From NCBI RefSeq assembly GCF_004116265.1, contig NZ_QOUX01000045.1:124001-188000 (forward strand): 64,000 bases of DNA. Direction: 5' to 3'. This DNA is from Anaerobacillus alkaliphilus. Lineage in GTDB: Bacteria; Bacillota; Bacilli; Bacillales; Anaerobacillaceae. The notes below the pieces were generated by a model, which saw only the letters and a program-made list of their open reading frames with translations, made no database searches and was not told where the DNA came from. A program made the position numbers and the translations under genes. Below are positions 27,466 to 36,815 of this stretch, in pieces. Numbering within the stretch: position 1 is the stretch's first letter; every line of letters starts with the position of its first letter.

Positions 27466-27664
27466 ATGTGTTGAATTATATAACAGTAAAACTGTAGATA
27501 TATAACAGGTCATGTATGGGTTGGGTATATCAGACAAAAAATCATCGGAAATGTGTACAATTTCTAGTAAATTCACTGTTTTGTCAAAAACAAATCCTCG
27601 ATTACAATATATAATAAGAGTATGAAAAATGTAATACAGATAATAAGTAAAAGATGAAACACAA

Positions 27665-27692
27665 TTGGAGTAGACCAAAATCTTAGTATAAT
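27665..27692 (+). promoter_or_regulatory. candidate promoter of pflBA
   Basis: TTGGAG (27665-27670) and TATAAT (27687-27692) are 16 bp apart, about 78 bp before pflB. The 359-bp gap after spo0A is otherwise AT-rich. I found no clear Rex (TTGTGAA-N4-TTCACAA) or FNR (TGTGA-N6-TCACA) site in it, although such control would be expected. Confidence 0.4.
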
Positions 27693-27770
27693 AAAAAAAA
27701 ATCATATTGTATGTATAAATAATCACACCAACATATTATATGAATTTTGTTCAGAGAGGGAGATGTAAAA

Positions 27771-29999
27771 ATGGAAGCTTGGAAAGGTTTTAATAGTGGG
27801 GAATGGACAGAAAAAATTGATGTTAGAGATTTTATTAATAAAAACTGGGATCCATATGCTGGTGATGACACATTTCTAGTTGGCCCGACAGACAGAACAA
27901 AAGAGCTTTGGGATCAAGTGTTAGATCTAATGAAAAAAGAGCGTGAAAATGGTGGGGTTCTTGATGTTGATACAAAAACAATCTCTACAATCACATCTCA
28001 TGCGCCAGGGTATTTAAATAAAGAAAAAGAGCAAGTTGTTGGTTTGCAAACGGATGCCCCTCTAAAGCGCTCAATTCAACCTACAGGTGGAATTCGTATG
28101 ATGGCTGCAGGTTGTGAAGCCTATGGCTTTAAGCTTGATCCACAGATTGAAAAGATTTATACGGATTACCGTAAAACACACAATGCAGGTGTTTTTGATG
28201 CATATACTAGTGAAATGTTAGCTGCACGTAAAGCAGGAATTATTACTGGGTTACCAGATGCGTACGGGCGCGGACGAATTATCGGTGATTATCGTCGTGT
28301 TGCTTTATACGGAGTAGATCGTTTGATTGAAGACAAAAAGCTTGTGAAAAAGGGTCTAGAAAAAGGTGTAATGAGTGAAGAGGTTATACGTGATCGTGAA
28401 GAAATCTCTGAACAAATACGCTCATTACAAGAATTAAAAGAAATGGCGGCGTCTTACGGGTTCGATATTTCAAAGCCTGCAACAACAGCGCAAGAAGCGT
28501 TTCAATGGTTGTATTTTGGCTATTTAGCAGCTATTAAAGAGCAAAATGGAGCTGCAATGAGTTTAGGTCGCGTATCGACTTTCTTAGATATTTATATTGA
28601 AAGAGATTTAAAAGCAGGCTTGTTAACAGAACAGGAAGCTCAAGAAATTGTTGATCACTTTGTTATGAAACTTCGTTTAGTTAAATTCTTAAGAACTCCT
28701 GACTATGATGAGTTATTCAGTGGAGATCCAACTTGGGTAACTGAATCGCTAGCAGGTATGTCTTTAGATGGTCGTCCGCTAGTTACAAAGAACTCATTTC
28801 GTTTCCTATATACATTAGTTAATCTAGGTCCAGCTCCTGAACCCAACTTAACGGTTCTATGGTCAACACAACTGCCAGATGGATTTAAAAAGTTTTGTTC
28901 GAAAATGTCAATCATGACAAGTTCAATTCAATATGAGAATGATGATATTATGAGAGCCGACTATGGTGATGACTATGGTATCGCTTGTTGTGTATCTGCT
29001 ATGCGTATTGGAAAGCAAATGCAGTTCTTCGGAGCACGTGCAAATTTAGCAAAAGCTCTTCTATACACAATCAATGGTGGAGTTGACGAAAAACTGAAAA
29101 TGCAAGTTGGTCCTAATTTCGAGCCAATTACATCTGAGTACCTTGATTATGAAGAAGTAACAGAAAAATTTGAGAAGTTTCAAGATTGGTTAGCTGAGCT
29201 TTATATGAATACTCTTAATGTGATTCACTACATGCATGATAAGTATAGCTACGAAAGAATTGAAATGGCACTTCATGATAAAGATATTTTACGTACAATG
29301 GCTTGTGGAATTGCAGGGTTGTCAGTAGTTGCTGATGCGTTAAGTGCAATTAAATATGCAAAAGTAAAAGTTATCCGAGATGAGGATGGAATAGCTGTTG
29401 ATTATGAAATTGAAGGTGAGTTTCCGCAATATGGGAATAATGACCCTCGTGTAGATGACATTGCTACCCACCTTGTTAAGAATTTTATGGAGAAATTACG
29501 CAATCAACCAACGTACCGTAATGCAGTTCCAACTCAATCAGTGTTAACAATTACTTCGAATGTTGTTTATGGTAAAAAGACAGGGAATACTCCTGATGGA
29601 AGAAAAGCAGGAGAGCCGTTTGCTCCTGGAGCTAATCCGATGCACGGGCGCGACAAAAAAGGAGCGTTGGCTTCATTAAATTCAGTAGCTAAAATTCCTT
29701 ATGAAGATTGTCAAGATGGTATTTCTTGCACATTCTCAATTGTTCCAAAAGCACTTGGGAAAGACGAAAATACTCGAATTAGTAACTTAGCTGCTATATT
29801 AGACGGTTATGCATCACAGACTGGACACCATATTAATGTTAACGTATTTGATCGTGAACAGCTATTAGATGCGATGGAGCATCCGGAAATGTATCCACAG
29901 TTAACAATTCGTGTTTCAGGGTATGCTGTAAACTTTATTAAGTTAACAAGAGAGCAGCAAATTGATGTGATTAACCGTACTTTCCACGAAAGTATGTGA
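27771..29999 (+). CDS. pflB: formate C-acetyltransferase (pyruvate formate-lyase)
   Basis: PflB converts pyruvate and CoA to acetyl-CoA and formate without oxygen, using a glycyl radical. The 742-residue protein has the catalytic cysteine pair in GIACCVSAM (C406-C407) and the glycyl radical site in RVSGYAVNF (G717) near the C-terminus. GAGAGGGAG lies before ATG 27771; a TTG frame extension to 27747 is less likely. pflA follows directly. Its presence implies fermentative growth and oxygen sensitivity of this step. Confidence 0.97.
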   Translation: MEAWKGFNSGEWTEKIDVRDFINKNWDPYAGDDTFLVGPTDRTKELWDQVLDLMKKERENGGVLDVDTKTISTITSHAPGYLNKEKEQVVGLQTDAPLKRSIQPTGGIRMMAAGCEAYGFKLDPQIEKIYTDYRKTHNAGVFDAYTSEMLAARKAGIITGLPDAYGRGRIIGDYRRVALYGVDRLIEDKKLVKKGLEKGVMSEEVIRDREEISEQIRSLQELKEMAASYGFDISKPATTAQEAFQWLYFGYLAAIKEQNGAAMSLGRVSTFLDIYIERDLKAGLLTEQEAQEIVDHFVMKLRLVKFLRTPDYDELFSGDPTWVTESLAGMSLDGRPLVTKNSFRFLYTLVNLGPAPEPNLTVLWSTQLPDGFKKFCSKMSIMTSSIQYENDDIMRADYGDDYGIACCVSAMRIGKQMQFFGARANLAKALLYTINGGVDEKLKMQVGPNFEPITSEYLDYEEVTEKFEKFQDWLAELYMNTLNVIHYMHDKYSYERIEMALHDKDILRTMACGIAGLSVVADALSAIKYAKVKVIRDEDGIAVDYEIEGEFPQYGNNDPRVDDIATHLVKNFMEKLRNQPTYRNAVPTQSVLTITSNVVYGKKTGNTPDGRKAGEPFAPGANPMHGRDKKGALASLNSVAKIPYEDCQDGISCTFSIVPKALGKDENTRISNLAAILDGYASQTGHHINVNVFDREQLLDAMEHPEMYPQLTIRVSGYAVNFIKLTREQQIDVINRTFHESM

Positions 30000-30004
30000 T
30001 AAAT

Positions 30005-30742
30005 ATGTTAGGAAGAATTCACTCAGTTGAGTCTTGCGGAACAGTAGACGGCCCGGGACTAAGATTTATCGTTTTTCTCCAAGGATGTGTATTGCGTTGT
30101 GCGTACTGCCACAATCCTGATACATGGAAGTTAAACGGTGGAATTGAAAAAAGTGTAGAAGAATTATTAGAAGAGGCTAAAGGTTACTTACCTTATATGA
30201 AGTTTTCTAATGGTGGAGTTACATTAAGTGGTGGTGAACCATTGTTACAACCTGATTTTGTTTTGGAGTTTTTCAGAAAATGTAAAGAAGCAGGAATCCA
30301 TACTACACTAGATACTTCTGGATCTGTCAAACCCGGGAACTTAGAGGAAATATTAGAAGTGACAGACCTTGTTCTGCTTGACATTAAACACATTAAAGAA
30401 GAAAAACATAAACAGATTACAGGGATGTCTAACAATAACACGTTGAACTTTGCAAAACTTCTAAATGATAAGGGAATTCCTGTGTGGATTAGACATGTAT
30501 TAGTCCCTGGCCTTTCTAATGATAAACAAGACTTAACTGACCTTGGAGCCTTCTTAGCAACACTATCGAACGTTGAGAAAGTAGAAATTCTTCCCTATCA
30601 CAAAATGGGAGAATATAAATGGGAACAATTAGGATTAACGAATACCTTGATCGGAGTGAAACCACCTAAACAGGAAGAAGTAGATGAAGCGTATCGTCTA
30701 TTAACGAAAAAACAAGAAACATGTCAAGAGTGTGGCCTTTAA
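30005..30742 (+). CDS. pflA: pyruvate formate-lyase activating enzyme
   Basis: This radical-SAM enzyme installs the glycyl radical on PflB. The protein has 245 residues. The iron-sulphur motif CVLRCAYC (C28-x3-C32-x2-C35) follows GTVDGPGLRF, and GGVTLSGGEPLLQPDF is the SAM-binding GGE region. ATG 30005 gives MLGRIHSVES, like other PflA starts. GTG 29996, overlapping the pflB stop, would add three residues and cannot be excluded. It is translationally linked to pflB. Confidence 0.95.
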   Translation: MLGRIHSVESCGTVDGPGLRFIVFLQGCVLRCAYCHNPDTWKLNGGIEKSVEELLEEAKGYLPYMKFSNGGVTLSGGEPLLQPDFVLEFFRKCKEAGIHTTLDTSGSVKPGNLEEILEVTDLVLLDIKHIKEEKHKQITGMSNNNTLNFAKLLNDKGIPVWIRHVLVPGLSNDKQDLTDLGAFLATLSNVEKVEILPYHKMGEYKWEQLGLTNTLIGVKPPKQEEVDEAYRLLTKKQETCQECGL

Positions 30743-30761
30743 GGTTACACTCTTCTCTTTT
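30726..30761 (+). terminator. terminator after pflA
   Basis: AAGAGTGT (30726-30733) and ACACTCTT (30747-30754) pair, with GGCC/AAGG pairing inside, followed by CTCTTTT. Confidence 0.65.
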
Positions 30762-30797
30762 GTTGATAGTTAAGTGGTAATCAACAGATTATCAAAA

Positions 30798-30987
30798 GGT
30801 TGTTTTCGCAAAGTTTGTTGCTTTCGTAAAAATCCCAAAAGCCGGATTTTTACACAAAGTACTAAGAACTCACAACTAATTTAGTAAGTATTGCTCTTTT
30901 CTTACTTAATTTATTAGATGATCTTCATCTAAGGTATGTGTCCAATTATTTTAGCGTAAATAAGCAACATTGTTTAAGAAAAGAGCC
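30798..30987 (+). mobile_element. MITE-like element, copy C (190 bp)
   Basis: The left end GGTTGTTTTCGCAAAGTTTG and right end AAGAAAAGAGCC match copies A and D, as does the centre CACAACTAATTTAGTAAG. It lacks the CGACGAGTAACCGCAGGAGC unit altogether. The flanks TATCAAAA (30790-30797) and TAACAAAA (30988-30995) match at 7 of 8 positions. It fills most of the pflA to steA gap. Confidence 0.75.
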
Positions 30988-31080
30988 TAACAAAAACAAG
31001 TTGGAATTTTGGATGAAAATTAAGGAAATGTCTAATACTAAAATTGGAATCTATACTTACATATAAAAGTGGTGGCTAGT

Positions 31081-32205
31081 ATGTTGTCTATTGAAAAGAT
31101 CAAAGGAAATGCATTTCAAGATGATAAAACTAAAAGGTTAGTTGAACGTCTTCCTAGAAAGAGTATTGCCGTTGTTGTTCATCAAGATATTGATCCGGTA
31201 GCTGCCGAAAAATTAATTCAGTGTGGAGTCAAAGCAGTTATTAACTTTAGGACATCGATGAGTGGACTGTTCTTTCATAATGGGGTTGAGGCTTTACTTA
31301 ACTCAAATATACCAGTGTTTGATATAGAAGAAGAGTTATCAGTAAAGTTGGACGGGAAACTTATCATGATAAAGGAAAACACTCTTTTTTTGAGTGAAGC
31401 TGGAGCATGGAAAGAATTATGCAAGGTTGTTCGTTACAGTAATACGCAAGTAAGACAATTAAAATTGCTAGCAAAATCTCGTTTTCCAGAGCAATTTAAA
31501 TCCTTTGTTGGCAATTCGCTATATTATAGTGAAAAAGAATTAAATTTGTTTGTCAGTGAAGTTCAAAGCTTACCAGTATTACGTCAATTTCTTGATAAAG
31601 AGGTTTTGATTGTAGCTAGAGGAGCAAACTATGAACGAGATTTAGTTCAATTAAAACAGATTATTAAAAGAAAGAGATTAATAACAATAGCTGTAGATGG
31701 GGGAGCTGACGGTTTACTTAAGATTGGAGTTAAACCGGACTTTATCATTGGTGACATGGATTCTGTTTCACAAAAAGCGTTAAAAAGCGGTGCTCAGTTA
31801 TTGGTGCATACCTATCGTGATGGAAGATCACCTGGAGAAGTAAGAATTAACTCACTCGGTTTACCTTATAAACGAATAAAGTTTCTGGGGACTAGTGAGG
31901 ATGTAGCAACCATTTTTGCATATTGTTCTGGGGCGAAAAAGTTATATACAATTGGGACAAGACTCGGTATGAATGAATTCTTAGAAAAGGGTCGAATTGG
32001 TATGGGTTCTACTTTATTAACAAGAATGAAAGTCGGACATGTACTAGTAGATCTAAAAGGTATTCATTCTTTGTTTCATGAAGAACGAGAAATAAAAACA
32101 TGGACGTTATTACCTGCTGCAGTAGCTGTCCTTTTTATCGGCTTTAGTCAAAGGTTTGAGTTGTTTGTCTCATTGTTTTTTCAATGGTGGGCTGGGAGGT
32201 CATGA
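31081..32205 (+). CDS. steA: SteA-like cytokinetic-ring / thiamine-pyrophosphokinase-fold protein
   Basis: The 374-residue protein has a central domain of the thiamine pyrophosphokinase type (ITIAVDGGADGLLKIGV, then DFIIGDMDSVS, about residues 200-230) and C-terminal hydrophobic segments (about 335-372). This is the architecture of actinobacterial SteA, which binds SteB and acts in cell separation. The SteB-like gene is next, 3 bp away. ATG 31081 is preferred over GTG 31069 because GTGGTGG then serves as ribosome site. The function in Bacillaceae is inferred. Confidence 0.75.
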   Translation: MLSIEKIKGNAFQDDKTKRLVERLPRKSIAVVVHQDIDPVAAEKLIQCGVKAVINFRTSMSGLFFHNGVEALLNSNIPVFDIEEELSVKLDGKLIMIKENTLFLSEAGAWKELCKVVRYSNTQVRQLKLLAKSRFPEQFKSFVGNSLYYSEKELNLFVSEVQSLPVLRQFLDKEVLIVARGANYERDLVQLKQIIKRKRLITIAVDGGADGLLKIGVKPDFIIGDMDSVSQKALKSGAQLLVHTYRDGRSPGEVRINSLGLPYKRIKFLGTSEDVATIFAYCSGAKKLYTIGTRLGMNEFLEKGRIGMGSTLLTRMKVGHVLVDLKGIHSLFHEEREIKTWTLLPAAVAVLFIGFSQRFELFVSLFFQWWAGRS

Positions 32206-32208
32206 TAA

Positions 32209-32664
32209 ATGAAAAAAACAAATATCATACAGTTACTGACAGTTTCATTTTATTTAGTTTTTGGAATTATTGTGGGTGTTGTTTTTGACAAACAGTGGTT
32301 AAGTGATGAGCAGATGAAATATGTACAACGGTTGAGGGTTGAGAATGATCTCTTGATTCAAGAAAAACAGTCGTGGGTGCGTTATGTAGAAAATGAGTTT
32401 AATGATATCAGATTCTATACAACTGCAGAAGATGAACATTTTCAAAATTTAAACTTATTATTAGGGAGTATTGGAGTCACTTTAGAAAGATTACCTGAAA
32501 CCATGGGTTTATATCAGCAAGGAATTATTATTTCCTTAGGAGAAGAACTCGAGGAAACGTATGGGTTACCACACTTGACTCTTAAAGCTATCCCGAAACA
32601 TGAGGTAGATGTAAATTTAATGTACCTATCATTATTAAGGATGAAAGAGGAGTTGCTTCAATGA
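32209..32664 (+). CDS. SteB-like single-pass membrane protein
   Basis: The 151-residue protein has one N-terminal transmembrane helix (about 9-27), then a coiled coil (about 35-65, LRVENDLLIQEKQSWVRYVE) and a short C-terminal domain. Actinobacterial SteB (a MctB-like protein) has the same helix plus coiled coil and partners SteA. I infer the name from layout and gene order. GGGAGGTC lies before ATG 32209. It overlaps the next glycosyltransferase by 4 bp, so four genes are coupled. Confidence 0.6.
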   Translation: MKKTNIIQLLTVSFYLVFGIIVGVVFDKQWLSDEQMKYVQRLRVENDLLIQEKQSWVRYVENEFNDIRFYTTAEDEHFQNLNLLLGSIGVTLERLPETMGLYQQGIIISLGEELEETYGLPHLTLKAIPKHEVDVNLMYLSLLRMKEELLQ

Positions 32665-33341
32665 AAAAACCATTAATAAGTGTTGTAATTCCAGCCTTTA
32701 ATGAAGAAGATCTTATTAAAATGACTTTGGTCACCTTGAATCGCTGTTCTTGGGTGAACGAATTAATTGTTGTAGATGATGGCAGTCGAGATGATACAGC
32801 AACTATTGCTGAAAAGTATTGTGATGAAGTTATTAAGTTTAAGGAGAATAAAGGAAAAGCAACTGCTTTAAAAGAGGGTTGGAAGAGAACGAAGGGCGAT
32901 ATAATCGTCTCATTGGATGCTGATTTAGGTATAACTGCTAGAGAGGGAGAACGTTTAGTAGAGAAGCTAGAAGTGGATAATTTAGATTGTGTCATCGCGA
33001 AATTACCTTTGCAGAAAAAGCGAGGCATTGGATTAATGAAGCACCGTGCTCAGAAATTAATATTTTCAAGAACAGGAAAGTGGTTTGAGGCACCGCTATC
33101 AGGTCAAAGAGCATTAAAGAAGAATTGGCTGCCTACTTTACTAGAAAAGGACTACATAGGCTTTGGTGTAGAAATGGCGATGACCGTTGACCTGCTAAAG
33201 GCAGGTGCAGTTGTAGATGAAGTGGAAGTGAGTTTTTTTCATCGAGCGACAGGGAAAGATTTAGATGGTTTTCTACATCGCGGGAAACAATGGCTTGATA
33301 TGGAGAGAACATTAAGGAAAATGAGGGCATCATGGCAATAG
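32661..33341 (+). CDS. glycosyltransferase family 2 protein
   Basis: The 226-residue GT-A fold enzyme has ISVVIPAFNEEDLIKMT, the nucleotide-binding ELIVVDDGSRDDT, NKGKATALKEGWK and the DXD-type SLDADLG near residue 92. There is no membrane helix, so it should act in the cytosol, perhaps on a lipid-linked acceptor. The donor and acceptor are unknown. It overlaps both neighbours (4 bp and 10 bp), which ties it to the SteA/SteB pair and to the membrane transferase after it. Confidence 0.85.
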   Translation: MKKPLISVVIPAFNEEDLIKMTLVTLNRCSWVNELIVVDDGSRDDTATIAEKYCDEVIKFKENKGKATALKEGWKRTKGDIIVSLDADLGITAREGERLVEKLEVDNLDCVIAKLPLQKKRGIGLMKHRAQKLIFSRTGKWFEAPLSGQRALKKNWLPTLLEKDYIGFGVEMAMTVDLLKAGAVVDEVEVSFFHRATGKDLDGFLHRGKQWLDMERTLRKMRASWQ

Positions 33342-34093
33342 TTATTATCTATCCAATTATATTATGGGTCTGTTCTTCTTTTTTTAAATCTGTCGGCTGG
33401 AGTGTTAAGAATTATTTAGGGGTGGAAGTGCCATATAGTTTAGGGTTAGGGGTTTTTATAGCTATCCTCTACTTTTCCTTTTTACTTAATGCAGTATTTT
33501 TTTTATACTTATCTGTCTTATATGTAACTGGATTTATTGATGATCGCTTTGGAACAAAGTATCCAAAAGGATTAAAGGGACACGTCAGTTTGTTTTTTAG
33601 GACAGGGAGAGTAACAACTGGTTTTCTGAAATTAGTGAGTACGTTAGCAGTTTCTTTTTCTGTCATATTCTTAGTAGAGGGAGGAATTATGGAGAAGCTA
33701 ACAATGTTCTTATTATTAGTTCTTCCTCCACACGTGATGAACTTGTTCGATACTAGACCTTTAAGGGTTTGGAAGGTCATGTCAATTCACCTATTGTTTT
33801 TTTTGCCGTTATTTTATCAGATGACACTTTCAACGATCTTATCTCTTTTGTTTATTGCTCTTTGCTTGATGTATTTTGAAGGAACTAGAAAAGGGATGTT
33901 AGGTGATAATGGGGCTACACTTTTGGGGGGAGTTTTAAGTGTTGTCGCGATTGTTCACTTATCAATTACGTGGCAGTGGCTTCTAATTAGTTTTTATCTA
34001 CTCATTATTTTAATTACTGAGAGGTTCTCTATATCGGAATGGATAGAGAAAACACCGCTATTGAGAAAGATAGATCGTTGGGGTGTTTCATAA
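33332..34093 (+). CDS. short MraY/WecA-type (GT4) membrane phosphoglycosyltransferase-like protein
   Basis: The 253-residue polytopic protein has about seven to eight hydrophobic helices. It keeps the order of MraY-family motifs: GFIDDRFGTKYPKGLKGH (the DD motif), HVMNLFDTRPLRVWK in place of NLTDGLDGL, and MLGDNGATLLGG resembling MGDTGS. Usual members exceed 310 residues, so this is a short and divergent form whose activity is unproven. It overlaps the GT2 gene by 10 bp and ends the operon. Confidence 0.7.
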   Translation: MAIVIIYPIILWVCSSFFKSVGWSVKNYLGVEVPYSLGLGVFIAILYFSFLLNAVFFLYLSVLYVTGFIDDRFGTKYPKGLKGHVSLFFRTGRVTTGFLKLVSTLAVSFSVIFLVEGGIMEKLTMFLLLVLPPHVMNLFDTRPLRVWKVMSIHLLFFLPLFYQMTLSTILSLLFIALCLMYFEGTRKGMLGDNGATLLGGVLSVVAIVHLSITWQWLLISFYLLIILITERFSISEWIEKTPLLRKIDRWGVS

Positions 34094-34135
34094 AAAGGAA
34101 GAAGCTTTAATAAATAAAAGCTTCTTCCTTTTTTA
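34092..34135. terminator. bidirectional terminator between the ste/GT operon and yqzF
   Basis: AAAAAGGAAGAAGCTTT and AAAAGCTTCTTCCTTTTTT form a long perfect stem with a short loop. It serves the convergent yqzF gene too. Confidence 0.9.
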
Positions 34136-34138
34136 TGT

Positions 34139-34378
34139 TTAATTTTGCTTCTTAAAACGAGGGGCTACTTTGTTGTTTTTTCGATCACGGTAAAAGACAA
34201 AACCACCTATAAAGCCAAGTCCTAAAATTAGAAACATGAAACCACCTAGAAATTGAAGCCATAATGAAGGGAAAGGTGAATGTAGTATTTGAAAGAATAT
34301 ATCCCTCATTAATTTTATGCCGTAGACTGCGAAAAGGCCTGGAATAACTAGTATCATTAGAGCTAAAAAACGTTGCAT
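34139..34378 (-). CDS. yqzF: DUF2627 membrane protein (YqzF)
   Basis: The 79-residue protein has two hydrophobic helices (about 3-20 and 38-59) and a basic C-terminal tail. It sits beside the bkd regulator as yqzF does in B. subtilis. The frame is open further upstream to 34432, but MQRFLALMILVIPGLFAVYG at 34378 with AAGAGGG upstream gives the family size. Its function is unknown. Confidence 0.8.
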   Translation of the reverse strand: MQRFLALMILVIPGLFAVYGIKLMRDIFFQILHSPFPSLWLQFLGGFMFLILGLGFIGGFVFYRDRKNNKVAPRFKKQN

Positions 34379-34585
34379 AATGAAAACCCTCTTTATAAGA
34401 ATAATAAGCATGAAAAAACGCCTTATGGTCATTTTACTAAAACTATTGGGACTTGTCCAAATGATATATTCCTTTGTTTGTTAATGCTCTCATAGTGTAT
34501 AGTTAAGAGAGAGATCTGACCATTATAAACTCTAACATGAATAAGCTAAATCATGCTCATGAAAAGCGAGAAGGTGTTTTGTTTA

Positions 34586-36661
34586 ATGAAGAAATGTTTA
34601 ATCGTTGGTGCAGGCAAAGGTGGAACAGCTTTACTTAAGATTTTAGTTGAGGCTGATATGATGGAAGTCATTGCAGTTGCTGATAAGAATATGAATAGTC
34701 CTGGTATTAGCTTAGCAAAGAAACTCGGAATTAATACGAATGCAGATTGGCGTTTATTGTTAACGAATGAAGTGGACGTTGTGGTTGAAGCAACCGGAGA
34801 AGAAGAATTATTTCTACAATTGAAACAAGCTTGTGAACGGTCTGAGGTTGTCTTAATCCCTAGTTCTGTTGCTACGTTACTTTTTAACCTAATTGAAGAA
34901 AAAGAAACACTAATTGATCAATTGAAAAATTATTATTCAAAACAAGAAATCATTTTAAATTCTGCCCATGATGGAATGATCGCGATTGATGAAAAGTCAA
35001 CCATCACCCTTATAAACAGAAGTGCGGAACAAATGATTGAATTGAACAAAGAAGACGTTGTAGGTAAGAATATTCAAGATGTCTTACCCTCTACTGAATT
35101 AAATAGAGTGCTCCTAACTGGTAAAGTGGAGATGAATAAGACCCAAGAACTACATAATGGATTAAAAATAGTCACAACTCGGGTGCCGATGGTTCATGAC
35201 AACAAAATAGTTGGTGCACTTGCGGTATTTAAGGATATTACAGAAATTGTCCAAATGGCAGAAGAGGTTACAAACTTAAAAAGTATTCAAACGATGTTAG
35301 AAGCTATATTCTCTTCTTCAGACGATGCAATATCAGTTGTTGATGAAAATGGCATAGGACTAATGATTAACCCAGCTTATACGAGGTTAACGGGCTTAAC
35401 TGCTGATCAAGTAATCGGGATGCCTGCTACGACAGATATCTCAGAAGGTGAAAGCATGCATATGCATGTGTTGAAAAATCGGAAAGCTGTTCGAGGAACA
35501 AGAATGAAGGTAGGTCCTAAGAAAAAAGATGTAATTGTAAATGTTGCTCCAGTTATTGTTGATGGAATATTAAAAGGTAGTGTTGGGGTTCTTCATGATA
35601 TGTCAGAAATTAAATCTCTTACAGACGAGCTAGAGAGGGCTAGACAAATTATTCGAACTTTAGAAGCTAAATATTCTTTTGATGACATTATAGGAACTTC
35701 TGAAGAAATGAACTTTGCCATCCAACAAGCACAATTGGCAGCCTCTACTCCTGCAACGATTTTACTTCGAGGTGAGTCGGGGACCGGTAAAGAGTTATTC
35801 GCTCATGCTATTCATAATGAAAGTGACCGTAAATACAATAAATTTGTTCGAGTCAACTGTGCAGCTATTTCAGAAACCCTTTTAGAAAGCGAACTCTTTG
35901 GATATGAAGAAGGAGCTTTTTCAGGGGCAAAAAGGGGCGGGAAAAGAGGTCTTTTTGAAGAGGCGAATGGAGGGAGTATCTTCTTAGATGAAATAGGTGA
36001 GCTTTCAACAAATACTCAAGCAAAACTTCTCCGTGTTCTTCAAGAAGGTGAGATTATTCGAGTAGGAGGAACGAAGCCTACTTCAATTAATGTTAGAGTA
36101 ATAGCAGCCACGAACGTAAACTTAGAAAAGGGTATAAATAAAAATACATTTCGGGAAGATTTATACTATAGGATTAATCGCATGCCTATCTATATTCCTC
36201 CACTAAGAAAACGTAAAGAAGATATTCCGGCTTTGGCAACTCATCTAATACTAAAAATTAATCAAGACTATGGCAGGAACGTTACAGGCCTTACTAGAAA
36301 AGCTGAATTAATGTTGATGGATTATAATTGGCCAGGTAATGTTCGAGAATTGGAGAATGTTCTCGGTCGGGCGATGATTTTCATGCGTTATAATGAATTG
36401 GAGATGGACAAACATCACATTCCTGACCTAACGTCAGAAAATCAAAAAGAAATGAGAACAACGCAAGAAGTTGCTCCTAATAGTAATGAGGTAAGTTCAC
36501 TTTCTAAAAAAGTGATGCAATTCGAAAAAGAACAGATCGTACAGGCTCTGCAAAAGCATAAAGGGAATAAAACGGCTACCGCTAAGAGTTTAGAATTATC
36601 GATCCGAAATCTTTATTATAAGATGGAGAAATACAACATTGAAATAAATGACATGCAATAA
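34586..36661 (+). CDS. bkdR: sigma-54 dependent activator of branched-chain keto acid genes, BkdR
   Basis: BkdR activates the adjacent ptb-bkd operon with sigma-L (sigma-54). The 691-residue protein has an N-terminal nucleotide-binding-like segment ([17 protein letters not shown]), two PAS domains (about 125-230 and 245-350), an AAA+ domain with Walker [11 protein letters not shown] near residue 395 and the sigma-54 contact loop GAFSGA near residue 442, and a Fis-type helix-turn-helix at the C-terminus ([19 protein letters not shown]). ATG 34586 is chosen for its GAGAAGGTG site. Its stop overlaps the putative upstream activating repeats. Confidence 0.95.
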   Translation: MKKCLIVGAGKGGTALLKILVEADMMEVIAVADKNMNSPGISLAKKLGINTNADWRLLLTNEVDVVVEATGEEELFLQLKQACERSEVVLIPSSVATLLFNLIEEKETLIDQLKNYYSKQEIILNSAHDGMIAIDEKSTITLINRSAEQMIELNKEDVVGKNIQDVLPSTELNRVLLTGKVEMNKTQELHNGLKIVTTRVPMVHDNKIVGALAVFKDITEIVQMAEEVTNLKSIQTMLEAIFSSSDDAISVVDENGIGLMINPAYTRLTGLTADQVIGMPATTDISEGESMHMHVLKNRKAVRGTRMKVGPKKKDVIVNVAPVIVDGILKGSVGVLHDMSEIKSLTDELERARQIIRTLEAKYSFDDIIGTSEEMNFAIQQAQLAASTPATILLRGESGTGKELFAHAIHNESDRKYNKFVRVNCAAISETLLESELFGYEEGAFSGAKRGGKRGLFEEANGGSIFLDEIGELSTNTQAKLLRVLQEGEIIRVGGTKPTSINVRVIAATNVNLEKGINKNTFREDLYYRINRMPIYIPPLRKRKEDIPALATHLILKINQDYGRNVTGLTRKAELMLMDYNWPGNVRELENVLGRAMIFMRYNELEMDKHHIPDLTSENQKEMRTTQEVAPNSNEVSSLSKKVMQFEKEQIVQALQKHKGNKTATAKSLELSIRNLYYKMEKYNIEINDMQ

Positions 36662-36692
36662 GTTGCATGGTATGATAAATGTTGCATGGTAT
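36653..36692 (+). promoter_or_regulatory. putative BkdR upstream activating sites
   Basis: GTTGCATGGTAT occurs at 36662-36673 and again at 36681-36692, 19 bp apart. The first is part of a palindrome, ATGCAA-TAAG-TTGCAT (36653-36668). They lie 60-100 bp upstream of the -24/-12 promoter, where a sigma-54 activator would bind, and the first overlaps the bkdR stop codon. The link to BkdR is inferred from position. Confidence 0.55.
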
Positions 36693-36751
36693 ATTGAAGG
36701 AATTGTGAACAAAAAGTGTACATAATACATGGATTTACAATTTCTTAATAA

Positions 36752-36769
36752 TTGGCATGAAATTTGCAT
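36752..36769 (+). promoter_or_regulatory. sigma-L (sigma-54) promoter of the ptb-bkd operon
   Basis: TTGGCAT (36752-36758), 5 bp, TTGCAT (36764-36769): the GG and GC doublets are separated by exactly 10 bp, as required for -24/-12 promoters. The predicted start is about 36 bp before ptb. Confidence 0.9.
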
Positions 36770-36815
36770 TTATATTTATGTAACCATGTATACAACAATG
36801 AAAGGCGGAGAATTC

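Noticed and set aside
27541-27600. Rex or FNR site upstream of pflB
   Set aside because: ATGTGTACA and TTCACTG fragments occur, but spacing and symmetry do not fit either consensus.
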